This document shows positions 1-6,004 of a stretch of 14,057 nucleotides of DNA, in pieces. The notes beneath the pieces are model-generated. The model had not been told where the DNA came from and ran no database searches. It worked only from the letters and a program-made list of their open reading frames with translations. The DNA lies in the NCBI GenBank assembly GCA_002437585.1, contig DJQM01000041.1, positions 9,847-23,903 of the forward strand, given 5' to 3'. This DNA is from Clostridiales bacterium UBA6386 (GTDB taxonomy: Bacteria > Bacillota > Clostridia > Oscillospirales > Oscillospiraceae). Numbering within the stretch: the first letter of the stretch is position 1; the number at the start of each line of letters is the position of its first letter. Both the position numbers and the translations under genes were made by a program.

Positions 1-278
1 CGGACGGAGACCAGCAGCGGGTTCTCGTGATCGCCGAACTTCTTGCCGGTGATTTCCTCCAGCTTGTCAACATACCGCATGATTTCCGCCTGGATCTCCG
101 GGTTGATGGTCTTGCCGTCCTCGTAGTACTTGGTGCAGGCTTCGGTAGAAATAGTAAAGCCCTGGGGGACAGGCAGTCCAATGTTGGTCATTTCGGCCAG
201 ATTGGCGCCTTTTCCGCCCAGAAGCTCCCGCATTTTGCCGTTGCCTTCGGTGAACAGATAAACGTATTTGTGAGACAT
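1..278 (-). CDS. ppdK: Pyruvate, phosphate dikinase, N-terminal part (cut by window edge)
   Basis: Only the first 92 residues lie in the window. They begin MSHKYVYLFTEGNGKMRELL and continue with GGKGANLAEM and GLPVPQGFTIS, the hallmark start of the ATP-grasp nucleotide-binding domain of pyruvate phosphate dikinase (family length about 870-890 residues). The enzyme interconverts pyruvate, ATP and phosphate with PEP, AMP and pyrophosphate in the cytoplasm. In anaerobes it works in either direction between glycolysis and the oxaloacetate/PEP node. The ATG at 276-278 is preceded by a GGAAAGGGG ribosome binding site about 9 bases upstream, and a good promoter sits 86 bases away. PEP synthase shares a similar N-terminus, but the GKGANLAEM...GFTIST wording favours PpdK. 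Confidence 0.95.
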   Translation of the reverse strand, partial: MSHKYVYLFTEGNGKMRELLGGKGANLAEMTNIGLPVPQGFTISTEACTKYYEDGKTINPEIQAEIMRYVDKLEEITGKKFGDHENPLLVSV

Positions 279-363
279 TCGCAATTACCCCTTTCCATAT
301 CTATGGGCGTACCAATTTCACCCATGCGATTGCACATTTCGATTGTCCCTCTGTGACCGGGTC

Positions 364-392
364 ATTATAACATAAGCGTCAAAAAAATGCAA
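364..392 (-). promoter_or_regulatory. Sigma-A type promoter of ppdK
   Basis: On the minus strand a TTGCAT -35 (387-392) is followed after 17 bp by a perfect TATAAT -10 (364-369), with an extended TGT just upstream of the -10. The predicted start is near 357, giving a leader of about 80 nt before ppdK. Confidence 0.7.
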
Positions 393-566
393 ATATTTTC
401 TCAAAAATTTTGCACTTTTTCCAAATGCATTACTTTCAAAGCTGTTTTATCTTGCAACAGTCCTCATTTGTATGCGAAAAAACGAACCGTTTTGCAGGAT
501 TTCGGTCATTTTCAGAAAGAATCCCCGGATATTTGACCCCGGATTTTCCCGCCGGACAAAGCGGCA

Positions 567-596
567 GGAGCGGCCGGGTGGAACCCCAGCCGCTCC
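567..596 (-). terminator. Hairpin immediately downstream of the XRE gene
   Basis: GGAGCGGC (567-574) pairs with GCCGCTCC (589-596), and inside it GGGT (576-579) pairs with ACCC (583-586) around a 3 nt loop. The hairpin begins one base after the XRE stop codon, so it probably ends or protects that transcript. There is no long U-tract after it on the minus strand, only CTTTG further on, so termination is plausible rather than certain. Confidence 0.5.
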
Positions 597-597
597 G

Positions 598-801
598 TTA
601 TTCCTGCTCAGGTATAAACTCCATAATATCGGAGACATTGCACGCCAGCAGAATGCACAGCTCATTGACCGTGTTGGTGGAGATATTCTCTCCGTGCTTG
701 ATGGCGTAATAGTTTGATTGCGGAAAGCCCATTTTGAACAGCCGGTAGGAGCTGATGCCCTTTGCCTTCATCGTCCGAAACAGAGGTTCATAGCTTATCA
801 C
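598..801 (-). CDS. Small XRE/Cro-type helix-turn-helix regulator
   Basis: A 67-residue protein that is almost entirely one helix-turn-helix domain: the recognition region runs roughly through residues 17-45 (SSYRLFKMGFPQSNYYAIKH), followed by a segment on choosing a threshold number of helices typical of small Cro/C1 proteins (NTVNELCILLACNVSDIMEF). The start is GTG at 799-801, supported by an AAGGGAG ribosome binding site 8 bases upstream; no ATG lies nearby. It is transcribed divergently from the 63-residue protein and the restriction-modification genes. Such small proteins usually bind their own operators as dimers. It could act as a controller of the neighbouring R-M genes, as C proteins do, but classical C genes sit upstream of and co-oriented with the endonuclease, so this is a guess. 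It may equally be an unrelated housekeeping repressor. Confidence 0.85.
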   Translation of the reverse strand: MISYEPLFRTMKAKGISSYRLFKMGFPQSNYYAIKHGENISTNTVNELCILLACNVSDIMEFIPEQE

Positions 802-824
802 AATACCAACTCCCTTACCAAATC

Positions 825-877
825 CATTATATTTTCGGGGTACGGTATTGCATATCTACGATAAAAGACATATAATG
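825..877. promoter_or_regulatory. Symmetric divergent promoter region
   Basis: On the plus strand TTGCAT (848-853), a 17 bp spacer and TATAAT (871-876) form a good promoter for the 63-residue gene. On the minus strand another TATAAT (826-831) faces the XRE gene; its -35 is poor (ATGCAA, the same 848-853 hexamer read backwards, 16 bp spacer). The two -10 boxes lie in a perfect inverted repeat, CATTATAT (825-832) and ATATAATG (870-877). The XRE leader would be very short, with its ribosome binding site at 810-816. This arrangement would let one regulator control both directions. Confidence 0.6.
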
Positions 878-911
878 AGGATTGAAAAGATTCTGACAGG
901 AGTTGGTTTGC

Positions 912-1103
912 GTGGAGATTCTGACACCCGGTTTTCACGGCGAAAAATGCCGTCATAACGGCAACCATGCGGGATTTGAAATTGCCTGCGACGAGTGTGA
1001 CTTCTACCTGGGCTGCTTCCCGGACTGGCAGGAGAAATCAGGCCTGGAACCGGCACCGGTATCTGACAAAAAGCCCGAAGGACGCATTTTGAAAAGCACA
1101 TAA
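912..1103 (+). CDS. Small cysteine/histidine-rich protein of unknown function (63 aa)
   Basis: I do not recognise this family. The start is GTG at 912, chosen because AGGAG (898-902) lies 9 bases upstream; a TTG at 903 would abut that site directly. The protein carries a compact Cys/His cluster: Cys13, Cys26, Cys29 and Cys35, with His9, His15 and His19. Its most striking stretch reads ACDECDFYLGCFPDW. The C26-x2-C29 pair plus the flanking Cys and His residues suggests a zinc-binding fold. The last 25 residues are polar and probably disordered. There is no signal peptide and no membrane segment. It has its own promoter, is divergent from the XRE gene, and ends 72 bp before the methyltransferase start, so it might be read through into the R-M genes. 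Coding status rests on the promoter, the ribosome binding site and the non-random Cys pattern. Confidence 0.6.
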   Translation: MEILTPGFHGEKCRHNGNHAGFEIACDECDFYLGCFPDWQEKSGLEPAPVSDKKPEGRILKST

Positions 1104-1117
1104 AACGCTGGCCTTTT

Positions 1118-1151
1118 TTGACCTGTTATGCTATAATACTATTAAAAGTAT
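1118..1151 (+). promoter_or_regulatory. Extended -10 promoter of the methyltransferase gene, with overlapping dyad
   Basis: A perfect TATAAT (1132-1137) is preceded by TGC (1129-1131), an extended -10. The only TTGACC (1118-1123) is 8 bp away, too close to be a -35, and the 17 bp position holds the weak TGGCCT. A dyad ATACT (1136-1140), 6 bp, AGTAT (1147-1151) covers the likely transcription start and could bind a repressor. Translation starts at 1176 after GGAG at 1164-1167. Confidence 0.55.
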
Positions 1152-1175
1152 GTCATAGAGAACGGAGTAAGGAAA

Positions 1176-2180
1176 ATGTTTTCAACGATTGAATTGTTTG
1201 CCGGGGCTGGCGGGCTGGCACTCGGCATTGAAAAAGCCGGGTTCAACACCTTAGCTTGCCTTGAGTTTGATAAGGATGCCTGCGATACGCTCAGAAAAAA
1301 CAGACCGCAATGGCGTGTAATTGAGGACGATATCGCGAACATTTCTTGCCTTGACCTGGAGAATTACTTTTCTCTGAAAAAGGGTGAGCTTGACTTGCTT
1401 TCGGGCGGCGCGCCTTGTCAGGCATTTTCCTACGCAGGGAAGAAATTGGGCTTGGAAGACGCGCGAGGGACGCTTTTTTATCACTATGCAACCTTCCTGG
1501 AGAAGCTCCAGCCGAAAATGTTCTTATTCGAGAATGTACGCGGCCTTCTCACGCATGACAGAGGGCGAACGTACAAAACGATTACCACAATATTTGAACA
1601 GGCAGGATACACCATTCAAAAGAAGGTGCTAAACGCTTGGGATTACGCGGTTGCGCAAAAAAGAGAGCGGCTTATCACCATCGGAATCAGAAATGACCTG
1701 CTTGATAAGATTCATTTTGCGTTTCCGGAGCCGCACGACTACAAACCGGTTTTGAGAGATATTTTGCTGGATTGCCCGAAAAGCGAGGGAACGCCCTATT
1801 CCAAATACAAGCAAAAAATCTATGACCTTGTCCCCCCCGGCGGTTACTGGCGGGACATCCCGGAAGACATTGCAAAGGAATACATGAAGAGCTGCTGGAA
1901 TATGGGCGGAGGCCGCACAGGCATTTTGAGAAGAATGAGCCTTGACGAGCCGTCCCTGACGGTTCTGACCTCTCCGAGCCAGAAGCAGACAGATCGCTGC
2001 CATCCTATTGAATCCCGTCCTTTTACAATCAGAGAAAACGCAAGATGCCAGAGCTTCCCGGATGAATGGTGTTTTTGCGGAAGTGTAAGCGCGCAATACA
2101 AGCAAGTTGGCAACGCTGTTCCTGTTAACCTTGCCTATGAAATCGCGTTGAAAATCAAGGAGGCTTTGGAGAACGCATGA
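1176..2180 (+). CDS. Type II DNA (cytosine-5-)-methyltransferase
   Basis: A 334-residue C5-cytosine methyltransferase of normal length for a restriction-linked enzyme. It transfers a methyl group from S-adenosylmethionine to cytosine in the recognition site, protecting host DNA from the partner nuclease. Visible motifs: motif I ELFAGAGGLALGIE (6-19), motif IV GGAPCQAFSYAG (77-88) with catalytic Cys81, motif VI ENV (119-121), motif VIII QKRER (161-165), the variable target-recognition region about 190-280, motif IX RENARCQSFPD (286-296) and motif X QVGNAVP (310-316). Motif I begins at residue 6, so there is no N-terminal regulatory HTH extension as in some self-regulating methyltransferases. 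The stop overlaps the endonuclease start as ATGA, implying translational coupling. Base composition is visibly more A+T-rich than the genes on either side, suggesting acquisition by transfer. By its partner, the predicted target is GGNCC. Confidence 0.96.
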   Translation: MFSTIELFAGAGGLALGIEKAGFNTLACLEFDKDACDTLRKNRPQWRVIEDDIANISCLDLENYFSLKKGELDLLSGGAPCQAFSYAGKKLGLEDARGTLFYHYATFLEKLQPKMFLFENVRGLLTHDRGRTYKTITTIFEQAGYTIQKKVLNAWDYAVAQKRERLITIGIRNDLLDKIHFAFPEPHDYKPVLRDILLDCPKSEGTPYSKYKQKIYDLVPPGGYWRDIPEDIAKEYMKSCWNMGGGRTGILRRMSLDEPSLTVLTSPSQKQTDRCHPIESRPFTIRENARCQSFPDEWCFCGSVSAQYKQVGNAVPVNLAYEIALKIKEALENA

Positions 2181-2992
2181 GCTGGAATCTATCATTTATC
2201 TCTGAGCGGGAGTTTACAGACCATGTTCGGGCAACCATTCGGAAATACGGCGACAAGCTGGAATCCTTTGATCTCAAACGGTTCAACCGCAACATCGTCG
2301 ATCCGGTCAAACTTATTTTCGACAAGACCGTATATCGCGCAACCTGGGAAGAGACAATCAGCAACGAGATTTTCCGTCAGCGCGACAAATCCAACAACAA
2401 TGACATCGGCTATTTTCACCAGCGGATTTTTCAGTATGTGGCGAATTGCCATGTACCACCGAACGGTGAAGAAGGCGGCTGGGATGTCATTTACAAGAAT
2501 CCCGATGGAATTACATTGCCGGACGGTTCGGTTGTTCACACCGTCTATGTTGAGATGAAGAACAAACATAATACCATGAACTCGTCCGCGTCAGGAAAAA
2601 CTTTTATCAAGATGCAGAATCAGCTTTTGAAGGATGATGACTGCGCCTGTTTCCTCGTCGAAGCTATCGCGAAGAAGTCCCAGAATATCAAATGGGAAAC
2701 TTCTGTTGACGGTCAGAGAATGGGGCACCGCCTTATCCGCAGAGTAAGCCTTGACCAGTTTTACGCGCTTGTGACGGGACAAGAAGACGCGTTTTATCAG
2801 ATGTGTATGACATTGCCGGAGGTAATTCAGCGTGTTGTGGAAGCGGGCGGCAATGAACTTGTTCCGCACGATACCGTCATGGAGGAATTGACCGCGATCG
2901 CAAATGAAAGCGACCTTGAGAATTGGGACTTGGCGATTGCGATGGCGATTTATATGCTTGGATTTTCGACATATACTGGATTTACGAAGTAA
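2177..2992 (+). CDS. Type II restriction endonuclease, Eco47II/Sau96I-like (predicted GGNCC)
   Basis: A 271-residue protein I recognise as the Eco47II family of type II restriction enzymes (isoschizomers of Sau96I, cutting within GGNCC). Family-like features: WNLSFISEREF near the N-terminus, SFDLKRFNRNIVDPVKLIFDK (30-50), SNEIFRQRDKSNNNDIGYFH (62-81), and a PD-(D/E)xK core made by Asp103 (GWDVI) and Glu126-x-Lys128 (VYVEMKNKHNTMNS). It makes double-strand breaks in unmethylated DNA. Its ATG overlaps the methyltransferase stop by 4 bases, so it should be made only after methyltransferase translation. The reading frame is intact and full length, with all catalytic residues, so the enzyme is probably active. 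The specificity is inferred from family resemblance and was not tested. Confidence 0.93.
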   Translation: MSWNLSFISEREFTDHVRATIRKYGDKLESFDLKRFNRNIVDPVKLIFDKTVYRATWEETISNEIFRQRDKSNNNDIGYFHQRIFQYVANCHVPPNGEEGGWDVIYKNPDGITLPDGSVVHTVYVEMKNKHNTMNSSASGKTFIKMQNQLLKDDDCACFLVEAIAKKSQNIKWETSVDGQRMGHRLIRRVSLDQFYALVTGQEDAFYQMCMTLPEVIQRVVEAGGNELVPHDTVMEELTAIANESDLENWDLAIAMAIYMLGFSTYTGFTK

Positions 2993-3021
2993 GCCCATAT
3001 TCCCCTACCAAGGAGGTTCCC

Positions 3022-3843
3022 ATGAACTTACTGCTGACTCTGGACGAAAACTATCTGCTCCCCTGCAAGGTCATGCTGGATTCCTTTTTTGCCAGCAATC
3101 CCCAGGAGAAGGACCCAGCGGTGTATCTGCTCCACAGTGCCATTCCCGGCCGAAAGCTTGCGGAGCTGGAAGCCTTCTGCGCCGGCTTCGGCGCGAAGCT
3201 CCACCCCATTGCCGTGGAGGCGGTTCTGTTCGAAAACGCCCCCACCAGCAAACGTTATCCCAAGGAGATGTATTATCGGCTGCTTTCGCCGCTGATTCTG
3301 CCCCGGCAGGTAGAGCGGGTGCTGTACCTGGATCCGGATATGCTCATTATCAACCCGCTTCGACCCCTTTGGATACAGAACCTGCACGGAAATGTTTTCG
3401 CGGCGGCCTCCCACACCGGGCTTACCGAAATGGCAAACGAAATCAACCAGCGGCGGCTGGACACCGAGCACGAATACTTCAATTCCGGCGTGATGCTCAT
3501 CGACCTGAACGCCGCCCGGAGCCTGGTGACGGCGGAGGATGTTTTCCGGTGTGTCAGCGAGCATGAGAAGGAGCTGATCCTGCCGGATCAGGATGTATTC
3601 AACATGCTCTACGGAAAGCAGACCTTGCCCGTAGAGGACGTACTGTGGAACTACGATGTGCGCAATTATTCCAAGTACCTGATCCGAAGCTCCGGCAGCC
3701 ATGACCTGAACTGGGTCATGGACAACACGGCGGTGCTGCATTTCTGCGGGAAAAACAAGCCCTGGCACGCAGATTATCACAACCCCTTCGGGATGCTGTA
3801 TCTGCACTATCAGAATCTGACCGTACGAAGGCTGGGCAGGTAA
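3022..3843 (+). CDS. Glycosyltransferase family 8 protein
   Basis: A 273-residue GT-A fold, retaining glycosyltransferase of CAZy family 8, which moves a hexose from a nucleotide sugar to a lipopolysaccharide, teichoic acid or protein acceptor. Evidence: N-terminal strand MNLLLTLDENYLLPCKVMLDS, the metal-binding DxD as YLDPDMLI (102-109, Asp104 and Asp106), the NSG motif with FNSGVMLIDL (153-162), LPDQD (187-191), and the C-terminal HFCGKNKPWH (240-249) that binds UDP-sugar and metal in this family. No membrane segment or signal is seen, so it is cytoplasmic. The start at 3022 is fixed by AAGGAGG at 3010-3016; an in-frame start at 2923 lies inside the endonuclease gene and has no such site. 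Only 29 bp separate it from the endonuclease stop. A weak promoter (TTTATA 2949-2954, 17 bp, TATACT 2972-2977) inside the end of that gene might serve it. The acceptor is unknown. Confidence 0.92.
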   Translation: MNLLLTLDENYLLPCKVMLDSFFASNPQEKDPAVYLLHSAIPGRKLAELEAFCAGFGAKLHPIAVEAVLFENAPTSKRYPKEMYYRLLSPLILPRQVERVLYLDPDMLIINPLRPLWIQNLHGNVFAAASHTGLTEMANEINQRRLDTEHEYFNSGVMLIDLNAARSLVTAEDVFRCVSEHEKELILPDQDVFNMLYGKQTLPVEDVLWNYDVRNYSKYLIRSSGSHDLNWVMDNTAVLHFCGKNKPWHADYHNPFGMLYLHYQNLTVRRLGR

Positions 3844-3849
3844 ACCTAA

Positions 3850-4010
3850 GGCAACCCCGCGCAATTTTGCCTGCGAGCCTCAGCTATCTTTTTACCCCAT
3901 TTCTTCAGCTTAAAAAGCGGGAAATACATACAGTATTCCCTCATTTTCCAAACTTTGAATTGGGTCAAAAAACCTGGCTGCGTCTTCTTGCCAAATTGCG
4001 CGGTGTTGCC
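3850..4010. repeat. 161 bp element with terminal inverted repeats (MITE-like)
   Basis: The left end GGCAACCCCGCGCAATTT (3850-3867) is matched by the reverse complement of the right end at 3990-4010; over 21 bases 19 agree. The interior contains a smaller imperfect palindrome (GGGAAATAC / GTATTCCC, near 3919-3940) and no open frame of note. CCTAA precedes the left end and CCTAA overlaps the right end, hinting at a short target duplication. The element fills nearly the whole gap between the convergent glycosyltransferase and rlmD genes and may also work as a two-way terminator. A mobile origin is inferred; only the inverted repeat is seen. Confidence 0.55.
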
Positions 4011-4026
4011 CTAACCGGATGCCCCC

Positions 4027-5397
4027 TCAGTGAGCACCCGGTTGATTTGTTTCCCGTGACAAGAGAGCCACCGTCTCCACATGGGCGCAGCGTGGGAACA
4101 AATCGGCGGCGGTGACGGATTGGAGGGCGTAGCCCCGTTCCTTCAGCAGAGCCACGTCCCGGGCAAGGGTGGCCGGGTCGCAGGAGACGTAGACGATCCG
4201 CCGGGGAGCCATCCGGGACAGAGCCTCGATGGTATCGGCGTTCAGACCCTTCCGGGGCGGGTCTACCACCGCCACGTCCGGACGAACCCCCTGGGCTTCC
4301 AGGGCAAGTGCCGCCTGGCCTGCGTCGCCGCAGAAAAATTCCGCGTTTTCCAGCCCATTTCGCCGGGCGTTGTCACGGGCATCCTCCACCGCCTGGGGGA
4401 TCACCTCCACGCCGATGACCTTCCCAGCCGCCCCGGCCATGGCCAGGGTGATGGTGCCCACGCCGCAGTACAGATCGAGAACGGTGTCGGATTTTGTGAT
4501 GCCGGCGAGTCGGATGGCGGTCTCGTAAAGCCGCTGAGCCTGGTCGTGGTTCACCTGGTAGAAGGATCGGGGGGACAGCCGGAAGCGAAGGCCGCACAGG
4601 GTGTCCTCAATGTACCCGGGGCCGTAGAGGGTCACGAATTTGTCCCCCAGAACAGCGTTGCCCTTCTTGGTGTTCACGCTGAGAACCAGGGTGGCAAAGC
4701 CGGGGATTTTTTTCAGCCGCTCCAGGAGCGCTTCCGCTTTTGGCAGCTTCTCCCCGTTGCACACCAGACACACCAGAATCTGGCCGCTGACCGCCCCCCG
4801 GCGGACGTAAATATGCCGCAGCAGGCCGGTGTGGCTGGCCTCGTCGTAGACGGAAACCCGGTATTGGTTTACATAATCGATAATCGCGTCCTTCACGGCG
4901 TCGGTCTCCGGGGGCAGAATCAGGCACCGCTCGTTTTCCACCACCTGGTGGGTGCCGGAGCGGTAGAAGCCGGCGTAGGCTTTCCCCTTCTTCGCCGCCA
5001 CGGGGTACTGAGCCTTGTTCCGGTAGCCCCGGCAGTCGGGGGCGGCCAGAATGGACACTTCCGTCAGATTTTCCCCGGCCAGCCGGTTCAGGCAGGTCTT
5101 CACCCGCTCGGCCTTCAGCCGGGTCTCCTCCGCGTAATCCATGTGCCAGAAATCGCAGCCGCCGCACAGCTTGGCAACGGGACATTCCCGGTTCACCCGG
5201 TGGGGGGATTTTTCCAGTATTTCCAGGATTTTTCCCGCCGCCCAGGTCTTTCTGGGGTGCTCGACCCGCAGCCGCACCCGCTCCCCGGCAATGGCGTTGG
5301 GCAGGAACACGGCGCAGCCGTCCACATGGGCGATGCCCTGACCCTCGGCGGTGTAGTCCGTCACCTCCGCCTCGTAGACCCCGTTTTTTTCCAGCAT
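4027..5397 (-). CDS. rlmD: 23S rRNA (uracil-5-)-methyltransferase, RlmD/RumA type
   Basis: A 456-residue member of the TrmA/RumA family, which adds a methyl group to C5 of a uridine in 23S rRNA using S-adenosylmethionine. The order of parts is an N-terminal TRAM RNA-binding domain (about 1-62, with AEGQGIAHVDG), the 4Fe-4S cysteines Cys72, Cys78, Cys81 and Cys158 (CPVAKLCGGC), a central RNA-recognition domain, and a Rossmann methyltransferase domain with DLYCGVGTITLAMA (308-321). The catalytic Cys406 lies in VSCDPATLARD and the general base Glu441 in HVETV. Gram-positive homologues may modify U747 as well as U1939 (RlmCD), so the exact target is open. The ATG at 5395-5397 overlaps the acetyltransferase stop as TGATG, and GGAGG (5408-5412) lies 10 bases upstream within that gene, indicating a coupled two-gene operon. 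Confidence 0.94.
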   Translation of the reverse strand: MLEKNGVYEAEVTDYTAEGQGIAHVDGCAVFLPNAIAGERVRLRVEHPRKTWAAGKILEILEKSPHRVNRECPVAKLCGGCDFWHMDYAEETRLKAERVKTCLNRLAGENLTEVSILAAPDCRGYRNKAQYPVAAKKGKAYAGFYRSGTHQVVENERCLILPPETDAVKDAIIDYVNQYRVSVYDEASHTGLLRHIYVRRGAVSGQILVCLVCNGEKLPKAEALLERLKKIPGFATLVLSVNTKKGNAVLGDKFVTLYGPGYIEDTLCGLRFRLSPRSFYQVNHDQAQRLYETAIRLAGITKSDTVLDLYCGVGTITLAMAGAAGKVIGVEVIPQAVEDARDNARRNGLENAEFFCGDAGQAALALEAQGVRPDVAVVDPPRKGLNADTIEALSRMAPRRIVYVSCDPATLARDVALLKERGYALQSVTAADLFPRCAHVETVALLSRETNQPGAH

Positions 5398-5864
5398 CAG
5401 AGCTTAGCCTCCATGTGGATATTCCGGGGCTTCAGTCCCCGGCTTTCATAGAATTTCATGGCACTGTCGTTGCCGCACCAGACGTTCAGGGTCAGGCTGT
5501 CGCAGCCGATTTTCCGGGCGTAGTCCAGGGCGAAATCGTAGAGCTTCGCCCCCACATGCTTGCCCCGGACGTTTTCGTCCACGCACAGGTCGTCGATATA
5601 CAGGCTCTTCTGATCCATGAGCACCGGGTTGTCCTTGGTGATTTCCAGGATGCAGAAGCAGTAGCCCAAGAGCTTTCCGTCCTCCACGGCGGCGAAAATC
5701 GGCCGGTTGGGATCTTGCAGCATGGCTTCCAGAGCCTTCTCATCATATTTCTGGGCACCGGCGCGGAACAGATCCGGGCGGATTTTGTGATGCACCTCCC
5801 CCACCTGCAAAAGCAGGTCGATGATCCCCGGAATGTCCACCGGATTTGCCATACGAATTTCCAT
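5397..5864 (-). CDS. GNAT family N-acetyltransferase
   Basis: A 155-residue GCN5-related acetyltransferase, a single-domain enzyme moving acetyl from acetyl-CoA to an amine. The acetyl-CoA pyrophosphate loop is VDENVRGKHVGAKLYD (95-110), with the R/Q-x-x-G-x-G/A-type core RGKHVG (100-105). The following helix and motif B are seen as NVWCGNDSAMKFYESRGLKP (127-146), the usual C-terminal GNAT signature. The N-terminus IRMANPVDIPGIIDLL is typical of the family. The start ATG at 5862-5864 follows GGGAG by 9 bases. It is the first gene of an operon with rlmD and is divergent from the radical SAM gene. The substrate cannot be read from sequence; ribosomal-protein or small-molecule acetylation are both possible. 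Confidence 0.9.
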   Translation of the reverse strand: MEIRMANPVDIPGIIDLLLQVGEVHHKIRPDLFRAGAQKYDEKALEAMLQDPNRPIFAAVEDGKLLGYCFCILEITKDNPVLMDQKSLYIDDLCVDENVRGKHVGAKLYDFALDYARKIGCDSLTLNVWCGNDSAMKFYESRGLKPRNIHMEAKL

Positions 5865-5896
5865 GGTACGTCTCTCCCTTGTTGTGTTTTGTCCTT

Positions 5897-5925
5897 AGTG
5901 TACCATAAATCCGCCGAAAGGTAAA
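5897..5925 (-). promoter_or_regulatory. Promoter of the GNAT-rlmD operon
   Basis: On the minus strand TTTACC (5920-5925), a 17 bp spacer and TACACT (5897-5902), with TGG directly upstream of the -10 as an extended element. It lies back to back with the radical SAM gene promoter. Confidence 0.6.
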
Positions 5926-5969
5926 GCAGGGCTTGAGAAAAACCCCGAGCCCTGCTATGATAGCCCTGC
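5924..5969 (+). promoter_or_regulatory. Promoter and inverted repeat upstream of the radical SAM gene
   Basis: TTGAGA (5933-5938), 17 bp, TATGAT (5956-5961) makes a good sigma-A promoter. It is framed by an inverted repeat, GCAGGGCTTG (5926-5935) against CGAGCCCTGC (5946-5955), 9 of 10 bases paired; the left arm overlaps the -35 and the right arm abuts the -10. A third AGCCCTGC lies just past the -10 at 5962-5969. This looks like an operator. It could instead form an RNA hairpin on transcripts entering from the left. Confidence 0.6.
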
Positions 5970-6004
5970 AAGATTACCGGTAAAACAATCAAGGATGTGT
6001 TTCT

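Larger units (their letters stand above)
279..597. other. Intergenic region between ppdK and the XRE gene
   Basis: This 319 bp gap holds the ppdK leader and promoter on the left and the hairpin after the XRE gene on the right. The middle (about 400-560) is A+T-rich then mixed, with the octamer CCCCGGAT occurring twice near 516 and 538. I see no RNA gene, and reading frames here have no ribosome binding site and no recognisable protein. Confidence 0.6.

Noticed and set aside
1118..1137. TTGACC followed by TATAAT as a complete promoter
   Set aside because: The spacer is only 8 bp, too short for RNA polymerase; the extended -10 alone is the better explanation.
811..3011. Near-direct repeat TCCCTTACCAA (811-821) and TCCCCTACCAA (3001-3011) flanking the R-M block
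   Set aside because: Ten of eleven matching bases is within chance for this window and part of the left copy is the XRE ribosome binding site; not good enough to claim an insertion footprint without an empty-site comparison.
2923..3021. Upstream start for the glycosyltransferase at 2923, adding 33 residues
   Set aside because: It lies in the endonuclease gene, lacks a ribosome binding site and adds no family sequence; AAGGAGG at 3010-3016 fixes the start at 3022.
4081..5451. Long plus-strand frame of 456 codons
   Set aside because: It lies antisense to rlmD over almost its full length. Its translation is low-complexity (rich in Gly, Val, His, Pro) with no domain, while the minus strand has an unmistakable enzyme.
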